Origin: Diphasiastrum complanatum | Taxonomy: Eukaryota > Streptophyta > Lycopodiopsida > Lycopodiales > Lycopodiaceae | DNA length: 64,000 nt | Direction: 5' to 3' | NCBI GenBank assembly: GCA_029204225.1 | Contig: CM055102.1 | Location: forward strand, 35,210,585-35,274,584 | Shown: positions 44,980 through 57,075 of the stretch, piece by piece | Layout: each line of letters opens with the position of its first letter | Position numbering within the stretch: position 1 is the stretch's first letter | Made by a program: the position numbers and the translations under genes | Notes under the pieces: model-generated | What the model was told of the DNA's origin: nothing | What the model saw: only the letters and a program-made list of their open reading frames with translations | Databases searched by the model: none

Positions 44980-45687
44980 ATGGCTCACATCTCAAGGGAA
45001 GAGGAGCACATTTCAAGTAGTATACATCTCATGGTTGCTTCTCTTATGTCATTTGGTGAATCAATTTGCTTTAGTGAGACTTTTGCATTTCAAAGTTGGA
45101 GTAAAGCAATACTAGTTGAGTATGGTGTCTCTCTTGAGAACGTAGTTGATGTTCTTAATGATATGAAATTGATTTTAGATCAATTAGAAAGCAAATGGTT
45201 ATTTCATCAAATGTATGCTCTTGAGTCTTGCAAGAGCATGAGTGAGTTGTCCACTCATAGTGTGAAAAATTGTCTTTTTTCATGTATTGAGGCAAATTGT
45301 AAACTCTTTATGAGAGAAAGTGAATCATCCTCTAAGGAAACTTATCTCCATAATGAAGTATCTAGACTCATTAGATCTGAGATAAGCATGGTAACCAAGC
45401 ATGAAGATATGGTACAAACTCTTTGTTATTATAGCATGCATAGTCTTGCCAATGTTGATGAGCCTAATCCTCGAGATCTTGGTAACATGATGTTGGATCT
45501 TTGTGATCCTCATGAGTCAAGAAGTACTATTTATTTTATCATGGAGTTGCAGCTATTTTCAAGGAGGAGGAGCTTGTGGATCAACCGGAAGAAGCACGAG
45601 GGGGAGAACTGGTGCGAGATGGTGAGATGGCATGAGGTGGTGAGAGGCCATGAAGAGGAGATGCAATCTATAATTTGGGCATGTTAG
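44980..45687 (+). pseudogene. Co-H second open frame, repeat of the same module
   Basis: 235 codons. SWSKAILVEYGVSLENV and KLFMRESESSSKETYLHNEV align with the module in the preceding frame, so the region is an internal duplication. Co-K carries a related piece near 61560-61700 (CKIDVRNSEASNLDTILYIN). The C-terminus is rich in His/Arg/Glu (KKHEGENWCEMVRWHEVV). No known domain. It ends at 45687, where Gy-E accessory sequence resumes. Confidence 0.5.
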
Positions 45688-45689
45688 GA

Positions 45690-46930
45690 TCGATTTGAGA
45701 GGTGGTAGTGGCAACTGCCTGAGAGTCCTACAAAATATCTTGGTGGAAGGTGCGATCTCCGCCAATGTTGAGGTCGAAGTGAGAAAAAGTTAGCTGAAGT
45801 TGGTGGTAGTTGAAGGTGGAGGCGGATTCGATGAATGGAAAGTCAGAAATCTGGCAGGGATGCTTGATGGATGGATCTTGGACAATGGCATTATAATGAG
45901 CCAAGGCTGCATTATAGCAGACAATGACGTGGCTGAATGATACTGGTGGCAATCGTAATGCAGGGCTGTGAGCTCGTTATAAGTGAGGCGGAGAGCATCA
46001 GGAAGGGCGGCGGTGATGGTTTGCTGGCAGTGCTTAATATGTTTTGCGAGGACGTCAGAAGGCTTCTCTGATCCTATATCGTATCTGCTGGTGTTGTGAA
46101 GATGGAGTCGATCTTGCAAAAATTAATGATGGCACAAAGGCCGGCTACAAAGCAGAGTGGAAGACTCCCAAAAACATCGCAAAAATAGCCAAAATCCTTA
46201 ACCTGGATAAAGTCAGTAAGGACGACAACAAAGAAGTATTATTATTGACCTCCGATGCAATCTGATAAATATGAATGACATCCGAATTAGAGAGAGGGAA
46301 AGCCGAGAAAGGCAGAGAGAAATAATAAAAAGCTATTTTAATCAAGTATTGAAAAGTAAGAGGTAAATTATCGTCTAGAGTAGTTGAGAACTCTAGAATG
46401 ACATTGAACTACTTTTTGAGGGTTCTTAACTGGCCTTCTGTTGTCTGGAGCGCGTGCTCATCTTCTTGGAGCATGGCAGGTTGAGTTGTCAGTTCGGTAT
46501 CCTTGGTGCGGAGCTCAGTGTCATGAAGCTTTCGCTGATCTTGGTAAGTTTGCAGCACCCAGCCAGAGTGGTCTTTGTAATATTCGGCGCGCTTTCTCTG
46601 CAACTTTCGAGCGGTCGGTGATTCATCTTTTGTCACTGCCACCATCTGATCTAGGATAGTCTAGATGGCCTAGCTTGGATGGCCTGCACCTGCTAGTCTA
46701 CTTGTTGGATTTTCATTTCCAGGGCTGCCTGTAGAGTTTGGAAGTTGGTATGGGCCCGTTGATTCTCTGTTCACTCCTTTGAGACATTATGCTCCAATTG
46801 GTAGACGTAATCTTTGAGCAATCTCTGTGAGACTCGGAGAGATTCACGTTCTTGTTTCAGTGTTGTTTGTATTAGGACGAGGTGCTGGCGGTCGAATTGA
46901 TAAGTTTGTTGGACAGTCTTCTCTTGGAGG
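45690..46930 (-). pseudogene. Gy-E accessory 3' ORF, middle part (coiled coil)
   Basis: Minus strand, several frames: a coiled-coil block at 46930-46409 (KLQRKRAEYYKDH, RTKDTELTTQPAMLQEDEHA), a hydrophobic stretch, and IVCYNAALAHYNAIVQ with ASTFNYHQLQLTFSHFDL (45952-45780). By order and coiled coil it is the part preceding 41194. Frameshifts and stops are frequent. The N-terminal part is lost at about 46930, where Gy-F leader starts in the opposite orientation. Confidence 0.55.
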
Positions 46931-47806
46931 AATCAGAACCCTCGTAGACACCAAAATTTTTAGTTTCAGTGGCCAAGAACTCTCACTGAAGTTCCATCTC
47001 AGTGAGACAAGGACACGGAAGAGCCTATGGGAGTTATTTTGATCCTAAAGAGCAGAAAGTTGGATTTGAGTGTTGAAAAATCAATAAAATTAGAAGATCC
47101 AAAAAATTCTTCTAGAAATAACTCTTGTTGACCATTCAATTGGCTTCATAATGTCATTTTACATCAATGATGAAGTCTACGAGAAATAGTATAAATTATT
47201 GGTGAAGATCAAAGCAAAATAGTGATTTTGAACCCTTGTAGATAGTGCATTTTTTACTTCCTAAGAGATTTAATTTTTGCACAGATTTTCAGAGCTAGAT
47301 CCATACCAAATATAGCCCCTGTGATCCTTGTGAGAGTTACTTCGTAGTAATTTTTGAAAAATCAAGTTTTTTGACTGAAAATCAGTGAAAAAACCTTCTC
47401 ACAGCCAACCCTCACACGAGTAACCTTCTCAGATTAGATCAGTAGTTAAATTTGCACTAGATCTAGCTACTGTGAAAATCTCAGGCCAATCGGAGCAAGG
47501 ATAAAAAAGCTATCAAGGAAAAACCACCGTAAGAGGCCTAAAATCACACTATCAGCCTATCAAATTGATTTGATCCCTAAGATCCAGATTGCATTCCATT
47601 GTATCAGCAAGATCCAACATCCTTGGACCCTACGCCGAATAAATCTGAGATCTGGATGATCAATCGCAAGAAGGATATCAAATCAAGCACCAAACCTTCC
47701 CAGAGTAGTAATTGCGCATATCGAGACAGAACCAGAACCAGCATCAATGGATCTAATGGGTCTATTTGTACCTATCGCAACATTGCAAGCAGTCTGGAGG
47801 GCACCA
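46931..47806 (+). other. Gy-F leader
   Basis: Noncoding, with 'gaaccctcgtagac' near 46936, a relative of the CCTTCGCAGA words around 51510-51740. No LTR or primer-binding site could be found at its left side; Gy-F is truncated there. Confidence 0.45.
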
Positions 47807-49640
47807 TGAATGGCAATACCTAAATATGATGGGTCATCAGATCCAATTAGATTCCTCCATATTTATGAGCAAGCCTGCGAAATCTATGATGAGCAGACAC
47901 TGGTAGAGAAATTGATATTGTTTCCGATGTCTCTAGTGGCAGTGGCACAAAATTGGTACTTCAACCTATCGGAAGAAGAGAAAACCACTTGGAAAGTGGT
48001 TAAGGCGGCTGTCATCACGCGCTTTAAATCCAGAAAGTTCTTGGAAGATCCGTTTCTCCTGTTGAGCAAAGTAAAGATGGGAAAAAGAGAAAGGGTCAGA
48101 GATTATATCGAGTGGGTCAAACATTTGCATTTTGAATGCAATGCAACCCTAACTCCCAATCATGCGGTGATTATGTGGTAGCATCAGAAGGGAACTTAAA
48201 CGACGGGAGTAGTATGCTACCTTGCAAAAAGCAGTGGACGTTGCCATCGGGGAAGAGGATGAGGGTTCAAATGACGAATTCTATCCAGCCAACCACACTC
48301 CAACTCCTTTGGTAGCATCATCATCATCCAACGCAACCAACCTGTCCACTGAGCTATTGATGAAACAAATGACAAAGCTACACAAGCAACAGATGGAACA
48401 ACTGACGGCTCAGTTTGATCAGAAACTAAAGGCCTTGTAGGGAGCTGTAGCACCAAATCCAAATCCACTGGAGCAGAACCAGCCGCAGGATCCCTGTCGA
48501 GAAAGTGTATGGTGATCAGTTTGCACTCAGAACCATACAACCAATGAATGTCCAGTCTTGAAGCAAAATCTGTGACTGACATAGAGATTCTGCCATCTGT
48601 GCAATGCATCATCGCACGAGACAGCTTTTTGCCCATTTAACGCCTGAATTATACAACAAAAGAGGAGTTCTTATCAGACTTCTTATCCATATCATCAAGG
48701 GGCACCAAATGCGGCACCAAGGTATGGCGCGCCATACAACCAACAATGCATGGCTTTACCTGCACCACCAGGGCCAACTAATAACCAAGTTGCTCATGTG
48801 AATTTAGCAACAACGGAACATGAGGCACAAACATCACCTCAACCTGAGCAGCAGCAATGGTACGGGTTGGACAAACCCTTTGTGGATCCTACCATTAATG
48901 AATATTACGTGACCTATGTGACTCAACCTCAGCATCAAGGGAGTAGAAATTACGGCTACTACAGATGTAGCGAAGGCCATAGAATTGCAGAGTGTCCTTA
49001 CAAGGGACAATACACATCCTTCTGCCAAGAATGCGGCTATGGACACTGCTACAAGAATTGTCCATTAAGACCTGGAAGAAGTGCACCACTGAACCTAATC
49101 ACAGTACAACCTACAGCAGTTCCAGGAGGGATGCCACTAGAAAAACAACACCCTCAAGCCCCAGTGCTAGCAGTCACGTGAGCACAAAAGCGGAAGGAAG
49201 TGGCACCCTCACCACCCCCCTCAGTATCAAAAGGTCAACCCTCAGCTGCAAGATTGTATCCGAATGTGAGAGGTGAAGGAAGGAAATATCAGAAGATACA
49301 CCCCTAGGTGCATAAGGTGCAAGAGGAGAAAAAAGCTCAAGCAAGAGACATACCTGCAGAACCTCCTGTTGTTGAAGAACCAGTACCACAAATGGGCTCA
49401 CCATTACGAACTGATCAGAATGATTGGTTGCATCATCATGAACCACCTTTCTACATAGTGGAGTCTGAGGAACTGCACACTGAAGTGCTCACAAGCTTGC
49501 TAGCAAGTCGTGTCAGTTTGTCCCTCGAAGAATTACTACGGACTGCGCCACAAGCCAAGAGCCTCTTGGCTGAATGGGCCAAAGCTGAAGCGGAAGCTGA
49601 TGATGGATCATCCACCACTGATCATACAATCGATCACCCA
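47807..49640 (+). pseudogene. Gy-F gag
   Basis: Homologous to the Gy-A gag: PKYDGSSDPIRFLHIYEQAC, RFKSRKFLEDPFLLLSKV and RDYIEWVKHLHFECNATL with a TAG at 48179, a GEEDEGSNDE acidic hinge, knuckles near 48960-49060 (YRCSEGHRIAECP, CQECGYGHCYKNC), and the linker ELHTEVLTSLLASRVSLSLE near 49470. Breaks occur at 48181, 48440, 49181 and 49300. It runs into a remnant of the post-protease linker (SSTTDHTIDHPRQARGGHYN). Confidence 0.8.
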
Positions 49641-51016
49641 AGGCAAGCCAGAGGAGGTCATTACAATTATGAAACAAATATTATGAGATGGACGGACGCA
49701 TGTCCATCGAGTTTCATGTGCATACAGATGCATCGAAGTATGCAGTGGAAGCTATCTTAACCCAGCCAGAAGAACAGAAAAAAGATTTTCCAATTTGATT
49801 TGAAAGCCGTTAGCTCAATGATTCAGAGGTAAATTATTCGACAACAGAGCGGGAGGCACTGACAATGATCTACGCAATTAAGAAATTTTGACATTATTTG
49901 ATGGCCACACATTTTGTCTTTTATACGGACCATCAAACCTTGCTATATCTTGTGAATAAAATTTGCAACATATGGAGAATCACTCGTTGGTTACTTCTGT
50001 TGTTGGAGTTTGATTTTCGGATAGTGGTTCGCAAGGAAAAGCAGTACTATATGGCGAATCATGTGTCACGAATCAAGGGAAGGAAAACTGCAGCCCTACC
50101 TGATGAGGAGCTACTTGATGCTGTCTTATTCTACATTGATACTATACTAGAATGGGCCGAAGATATAGTTGAATATCTAATGCGGGGCCAACCAAATAAA
50201 ACTTTACCCAAGGTGAAACAACGAAAATTGATTCTAAAAGCTAGACCTTATCAGTTGATTGTCGGCTAGTTGTATCGAAGAGGACTAGATGGTATTCTTC
50301 GAAGGTGTATTCTTCCACACGAGGCCACTCAGATTATTTCAATTTCACATGAAGGCATGGGTGGTGGTCATTTTGCATTCGACATTACAATTCGCAAAAT
50401 CCTGCAATTAGGATGTTGGTGGCCAATGATTCATAAAGATACGGATGAATACGTGAAGAAGTGCGATGTGTGCCAAAGAGCAAGGAGGCCGACAAGGCTA
50501 AACTATGATCTTTTACATCCAGTTCTAGCTCAAGCACCATTTGAGAAGTGGAGATTGGACTATATCGGTCCAATTCACCCTGCAGCAAGAAGTACACAAG
50601 CCCGATATATTATCGTGGTCACGGGCTACCTCACCAAGTGGGTCGAAGCCAAGACAGTACGAATAGTTGACGCAAGGACAACTACCAAGTTCCTATATGA
50701 GAATATCATTGTGCGCTTTGGATGCCCAGTGGCGATAGTCAACGATCACGGAAGCCATTTCGTCAATGAGACCATTAAGGTCCTATTGGAGAAATTCTTC
50801 GTGATCCATAGATTCAGCACGCCTTATTATTCTCGCGGTAATGGACAGGCCGAATCATCCAATAAGATCATGTGTAGCGTACTTACGAAAATAGTTGAAG
50901 CTAGCAAATCCGATTGGGAACACAAGTTACATGCTGCTCTATGGGCATTCAGGACAACTTACAAAGGAAGCACTGATCGAACGCCATTTCAGTTGTCTAT
51001 GGTCATGATGCAATAA
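49641..51016 (+). pseudogene. Gy-F RNase H and integrase after RT deletion
   Basis: At about 49680 the frame passes from the pro-pol linker straight into RNase H (HVHTDASKYAV in a second frame), so the protease active site and the whole RT are absent. RNase H continues as FYTDHQTLLYLVN. The integrase is well preserved in 50270-51016: SHEGMGGGHFAFD, GCWWPMIHKDT, CDVCQRARRP, then the core with VNDHGSHF and GNGQAESSNK. The C-terminal region after TPFQL is missing. Gy-F cannot encode RT. Stops at 49798, 50268. Confidence 0.85.
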
Positions 51017-52121
51017 TGCCAGTAAAATTTTTGGTACCCTCATCAAGATTTAGCAAGATCTGAGTAGATTCGACAAGATCCAAGTAAGTTCTTGATCCAG
51101 ATAGGATCAACCAGGAAGCAGATCATCAGATTACATCACTCAGCCTCCAATTTTGCAAATCAGAGACATCGATCTCAAGAAAATGTGGTAGATTGAAGAC
51201 AAAAATCACCTAAACTGATATATCAGCTATCAATTGTCCATCAAAATTCTTAGAGAACTTTCCATAGTTAGATCTAACCTCGATGCAAGGGTATACCAGT
51301 CTGCAAGAGTTAAGGATCAGAGAATCTCGAGATCTCATCAAAAAACACTCGAAATGAACACTTTTTTTTCATGATTTTTGGATATTCCTTGAGAGTTAGC
51401 TCTTGAAACTTTGACAGTCACCAAATCTAACTCAGATACTTCTTTGAAAATCTCTGCAAGAGTTACTGATGAAAAAATCATCTATTTTTAGTGTTTGTGA
51501 GAGATCAGAGGGAAAAAATTTCAGAACCTTCGCAGAGCATCAAGATCAGCAAACCAACCTTTGCAAGGGGCATAAATGAAATCAGTGCAATGAAATTAGC
51601 ATGCCTACATGGTCTGAACTTGAAAATTCATCATATGGAGCAAGTTGTGCGAGAGATCACTTCCTGCGAGGATTGAACCCTCGTAGACTATCTGAACCCT
51701 CGCAGAACCTCGGGCAGTCAAATCACCTTATGAACCTTCGTAGATTTCTCTAAGGTCTTAGAATTTTGTGAAGAAGGTCTTTGCAAAATTTTGGTTGGAA
51801 TTGAATTGGGAAAAGTGTACTTCACCTAGTATGCACTCTATTTTCCACTATATAAGAACAAAATTTTAGTCATTTGTCACTTTACCTAGCGAAGCTCTGC
51901 CAAAATTTCAAGCAAAATTTTCAAGTTCTCCGATTGCTACCAAATATTTTACCAACCATCATTTGCACTCACTGATCTCAGATTTGCACTCAAAACCATC
52001 ATTGTCACCATCCATCTTTCAATTTCTACAATTTTCCACTTTTTAAGCCTTTCCACTGTTTTTACCGTTTTTATCACTTGTTCAAACTTTTCCTTCCGTT
52101 AACAAACTCCAATCCGCTAAC
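51017..52121 (+). other. Gy-F spacer between integrase and accessory ORF
   Basis: 1.1 kb noncoding. 'AACCTTCGCAGAG', 'GAACCCTCGTAGAC', 'GAACCCTCGCAGAACC' and 'GAACCTTCGTAGA' occur in 51520-51740. A TATA-like CTATATAAGAAC at about 51857 lies 260 bp upstream of the accessory ATG, so the spacer may hold a promoter for it. Confidence 0.5.
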
Positions 52122-53840
52122 ATGGCATCCTCTTCCTCTTCTGACGATATTGGCACCAAGAAGGTCATCACCCGCGAAGTGTCATCTGCCACCCAGATCT
52201 GGCCTTTGTCTTCTGATGCCCTGATCAAATCATGGCTTGAGACGGCCGGACCTCTTCTTGAAGCAATGGATTTCTACCCACCGCTTTTCTGTTCTGACAT
52301 TAACATGGACCTCGCCCTTCACGCTTACGCCACTTGGGATGTGCCGAAGTAGCGTTTTCACTTCCTCTACCAGGTACCACATACAAGGTACGGGTTAACG
52401 TTGACTCCATGGTCACCGTCGGCATAATGTCCAGTGATCGCCAGCCAATCTCCCATCGCCAGGCCAAGGGCCTGATCAAGCCTTTCATAACCCAGACTGC
52501 ACCTGAGATTCCAATCTAGACTAACAACGGGTATTTGATAGGCGTTATCATTGACCCAGTAATTCAGACAGCTACGCATCTACTGAATAACTTTCTAGTT
52601 GTTTCAACATTTCACAAGGATCGCATTCAATCCAAGCTGCTCAATCAGATTGTGGAGTCCTTCTTGGTATTTTTTGGTCCTACAGTAGTGCCATATGATT
52701 GGCATGCTTTCCTTCTACACGAACTAACCATCTCCATCAACACCCGTGATCGTATTGCAATAGTGTAACTTTGTCTATGCGTTTCTCGAGATGAGAGTGC
52801 ACGGGTTCCACCGTACTAGTATTTTATCCACCATCGTGCCTCATGCTAACCTTTATCCTCCATCTACCACTTCTACCTCCGCCCAACCTGCAGTCACTGA
52901 CATGACGGCCAGCAAGAGAATGTGTGGCGCTGCCCCTTCTTCTTCAACTCCACCTACTACTAGACATCGCACAACCAATATGCAACTAACATCTTCAGTG
53001 TCTACCATCGCCACCTCATCTTCCATTCAACCCTCTACTGTTGCTTCTGCCTCCATTCTCCTCTTCTCTGTTCATACCACATCTACCTTTGTTCCATCTT
53101 CTACCACCCCTTCCATCACCATCGCTTCGTCCATAGCCCCTGCTTCCACATTCACCTCTCTTCAAATCGATCCAGCCGACTCTCAGCTCTCTTCGACACC
53201 TTGGCATGGATGCAACTCATCCACCTTTAACCGCCACACCAAGCCACATCACAACCCTCTTCTCCTTCCATCCTCCACACCACCCTCCAGTACCCTTCTA
53301 CTCTTCCCATTCTTTAGTTTGGACAATCTATCCTTACCCTCGTTGCCACTACTGCTTTTTTCACACCCTCGACCTCTCTAGTAAAGGCTGCCGAGGGCGA
53401 CAAACCATTGTCTGATGACGCATTTGTGCAGACCACATTTGTACCATCGCCAGATCGTGCTGACCCCACCGCACCTGATGGCTCAAAATCTCCGGAGAAG
53501 CTAGTCAAAGATGACGACGACATAGTGCAGGTTGTTGGGGCCTCCACACGACAAGCCCATGCTAGCATAAGCATACCGGCTGCTCCCACAGATATCATGA
53601 CGACCTACCAAGCCTTGGGCACTTTTATCCAGGACGTGGTAGCTACCAGAACCTCATTGGATAGCCAGGTACTGCGACTAGCCACCAACAACACTCAGCT
53701 GCGAGCCGAAATCATGAAGGTACAACAAGAATTGACAATCGCTCAACAACACGAGCCCGACGGGCACAAGGAGATATTGAGGCTGCAGCAAAAAAAAGTT
53801 GGCCGTACTCAGTATATCCAAAGCCTCTTCAAAGTAGTCC
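52122..53840 (+). pseudogene. Gy-F accessory 3' ORF, N-terminal and coiled-coil parts
   Basis: Opens with MASSSSSDDIGTKKV (52122). The N-terminal block SWLETAGPLLEAMDF and INMDLALHAYATW parallels Gy-A (LVEPLLTRMGIHERAFSG; INKDFITLAFSTW). A TAG at 52350 breaks it. A Ser/Thr/Pro-rich section (52850-53380) and a coiled coil (about 53640-53840, LRAEIMKVQQELTIAQQH) follow. It is cut at 53840 by the Co-G LTR, so the C-terminus is absent. The best preserved N-terminus of this protein family in the window. Confidence 0.7.
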
Positions 53841-54489
53841 TGTGAAGAATGGTAAAAAATATCTTCCTATCTTGTTAGAATAGGTGAGAGTTTGAGCAAG
53901 ATAGATTCATTTATGATTTCATGCAAAAGTTTAGATAACATACATAGTCATTCAGAGTGCATGCATGCAACATGCAGTCAGTGCATGCAACATGCAAAGT
54001 AGTTTACATAATCTACACATGTCTAGGTAATTTTGAGAGTTGACATGCAGTACATGCAATATCCATGCATGCAGTTTTACATGTGGATCCTTGACAGTTG
54101 AGTTAAGTAAGTAAAGTGGGCTTTCCATGCAACTCCATTGTAGAAATTCGAGCCTCTTTGATGTAGGGAAACTTTGGCTTGTTTTGCCACATTGTGAATA
54201 TTGAGATTTTGGTGATTTTGGCTCATTCTCTCTCTACTCGACTTTTTGGTCTTGATTTTCTCTCTCTACTCGAGAGTAGGTTGTTTTCTCCATAGTGAGC
54301 ACTTAGAATATTTTCTGATATCCATCTCTCATAGTAAGAAGTTAGTTTTTGTAGTCTGTTGTATGCCATTGTGCTCTTGCCTTAGATTTTTCAAGTAATC
54401 TGTTCATTGATCAATCTTGTGCAATCACAATACTTCATAAAGATCCTGTAAGGTGTGTGGTGAAGTTCACATGTGCTAAAAACTTCACA
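53841..54489 (+). repeat. Co-G 5' LTR
   Basis: Begins TGTGAAGAATGG and ends AACTTCACA; the ends form a perfect 7-bp inverted repeat (TGTGAAG/CTTCACA). The primer-binding site follows. No 3' LTR is in the window. Confidence 0.85.
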
Positions 54490-54501
54490 TGGTATCAGAG
54501 C
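54490..54501 (+). other. Primer-binding site of Co-G
   Basis: TGGTATCAGAGC, methionine-tRNA type, directly after the LTR. Confidence 0.9.
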
Positions 54502-55430
54502 TTCATGCTTTGAAGAGGTGAGGCTGTATACATTAGAACATAAGTGCCTTTGCTTGTAGGAACTCGGATTTGGGAGAGGAATCCAAACTCGCTGACAAAC
54601 AAGCCATCTATGGACCATAAGTGGATTAAATCAAGCCATCTATTCCAGCTGAGCCTTGTACGAACAGAGAGCTCATTCGTGTGAAATTAGCCCTCTTTGT
54701 TTGAGTGCTACTTCTCAAGGAATGATCCAAATTTGATGTTCTATAGCTTGTTGGATAGGTATTGAGGAGTAAATTCTGCTGCTTGAGTTTCTAAATCAAT
54801 TTTTTTTGTTTTTAGAAGAGTATTAGGCAATTAAGGAGATAGGGAGAGTACTCATCTCGTGTGATATGCCAAAGTAAGCACACATCAATTCTTTTCACCA
54901 ATATTTTCAATTTTCATTATCAATCAAGTAGAATTGGATAAAGCTGAGTATTGTGAGGTCTTAGACATTTTCATTTAACACGAACTGTTGCGTTTGAGTT
55001 GAAATCATGTTCCTAGAGAGTTTATTAGTTCTTTGAAACTCGTGGGAGAGATAGACTTCATACTTGCATGTGCTTCATTTCTTTGATAGAACTTAGATCC
55101 AAATTCAAGATAGATTGATTTTTTCTGTTGTGAGCTTGATCTCACAGTTTGTTGCTAGATCTCATTGGTTGGATCAAGATTATAAGTGTTAGATCCTAGA
55201 TTGAGATAGCAAGCAACATATTCAATTCCATCCTTGTCGGTGCTTCGCTTCGCTTCCCTTCACTTCACGATCACTTGGCTATAAGGGTAAGTCAATTACA
55301 CGGCTCATCTAAGTTTCGTTTCATTTCGTTTCGTTTCATCTTGTTTTGTTTTGTCTCATCTTGTCTCGTCTCATTACAAAGCTTGATTGATCTTGTCGCA
55401 AATTATTTCACTTCATTTTATTTTATTTCG
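54502..55430 (+). other. Co-G leader
   Basis: Noncoding. A low-complexity stretch of TTTCGTTTCAT/TTGTTTTGTC-like pentamer and decamer repeats lies at about 55310-55378, ahead of gag. Confidence 0.5.
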
Positions 55431-56430
55431 CTATCTATATGATTTTCTAGCATGGAAAGTTAAGACCTCACTGATACTAAAGGGTGAAGGTTTATTCCCC
55501 TGGGTATATGGCACTGAGGAGATGCCTACAACATCAGGCAAAGAGCTACGCGAATGGAGGGAGAAAAATGACAAGGAAGTAGCCTTGCTATCATCATCCA
55601 TCGAGGATAGCCTCACACTTGACCTGGCTACACTCTCCAAGGCAAAGGAGATTTGGGATACACTGCTCACGAGATTTTAAATGAAATTATGCAGTCAAAT
55701 AATGATGCTGGAAGATCAGTTGACGAACCTGCAGTGAGATGACAAAGATCTCACTTCCTTTATCAGGAAGATGAAGGATATATTCCTATCACTACACAAT
55801 TCTGGAGTAGAAAATGCAGTGTCAGCAGAGGAGCAGCTCACTTATCTATTGAGAGCCTTACCTAGATCTTTCCAGAAAACCAGAACCTTGCTCACAAAAG
55901 ATCCTACAATGACCCTTGAAATGGCAATTGTCGAAATTCGAGAAGACGTCGAGGCGAGAGAGCATCTTGATCACAAGGATGCTTCTGCCCAAGCCCTCTA
56001 CAACAACAAAAAAAAGACAGAGAAACAATTCAAGCCTAAGCTGGAGTTGAATCAAAGGTAGGATCGTGATCAGCAAGCAGAGGGAACCAGCAAAGGCAAG
56101 TGGAGAAACAAAGAGAGGTCGAAACAACAAGGTGGAAAAAAGAAGACTTGCGTGAGATGTAGACGAGAAGGGCACATAGTCGATACGTGCTAGCTCAATC
56201 CAAAAAATGAGTATATCCACTGCCACAAGAAGGGTCATGCAGCCATGGACTGGCGCCTGAACCCAAGAAACAAATCAGCACAGAACATAGAAGAGAACAG
56301 TAATAGTTCATCTTATGTCGAGGAGCCAGAGAGCTCAAAAATGGGCGAAGAGAGATTGAACAGAAATTGTTTGACTGTCTACATTTGTGCAGATGTGTGC
56401 GCAGTGTCAACACCTAACACACAGGAGGTG
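55431..56430 (+). pseudogene. Co-G gag
   Basis: Copia gag pattern: YDFLAWKVKTSLILKGEGL, LSKAKEIWDTLLTRF, then after stops LTSFIRKMKDIFLSLHNSG, EEQLTYLLRALPRSF and a charged tail. A knuckle CVRCRREGHIVDTC is present near 56150 (with a TAG next to it) and a degenerate second one (HCHKKGHAAMDW). The start methionine region is damaged. Stops lie at 55678, 55738, 56060 and 56192. Confidence 0.85.
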
Positions 56431-57075
56431 ATCCTAGACTCAGGAGCTACCTCACACTTCATGACATCAAGATGAATTATGTCTGATTTTCGAAGTGCTG
56501 ATCCATCAAGATTCATAGTTCTTGGAGATGGATCCAAACATCAAGTCAACGTTATTGGTTCACTGTGGCTCAACACGAATGGCAGAGATAGACGACTCGA
56601 AGATGTTCTGTTCGTGCCTACACTGCAATACTTGCTTTTTGTGGGAATAATAGTTGATGTAGGGATGCATGTGACGTTTTCTGACGAAGCATGCAACGTT
56701 GTTGATGCTAGTACCAGTAACCTGATCACTCAAGACAGAAGAAAATGTAATCTATATCACCTGAAAGTACTCCTGCTTGCAGATCAAGTGCATCAGACTC
56801 ATGATGATTCGCCGAACACTCTTTGGCACAGGAGACTATGCCATATGAATTTGATGGCACTCTATCAAGCAAGCCATCATGGAACAATAACAGGGGTCAG
56901 CATTTTTAATGCGAACAATTCGACCACCTGTGATGCATGTCTGAAGGGTAAGATGTCACGCACTCCATTCGTCAAGGACTCCTACAGAACGGCTAAGATT
57001 TTGGAGTTAGTGCATTCTGACATTTGTGCGTCTTTCAATGTGATCTCAATAGGAGGCTTGAAATATTACATTACC
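56431..57075 (+). pseudogene. Co-G protease and first part of integrase
   Basis: The protease active site ILDSGATSHFMTS is intact in sequence (about 56430-56470), followed by a TGA at 56474. Then come RFIVLGDGSKHQV, the pre-integrase finger (HRRLCHMNLMALYQASHHG, CDACLKGKMSRTPF) and the start of the integrase core (LELVHSDICASFNVISIGGL). The gene breaks off at the Co-K insertion; TTACC (57071-57075) is the duplicated target. Confidence 0.88.
57071..57075. repeat. Target-site duplication of Co-K (left)
   Basis: TTACC, repeated at 62358-62362. It lies within the integrase codons of Co-G. Confidence 0.93.

Noticed and set aside
52791-53415. Ser/Thr-rich frame as a cell-wall or mucin-like protein
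   Set aside because: It is the linker of the Gy-F accessory ORF, between its N-terminal block and coiled coil.
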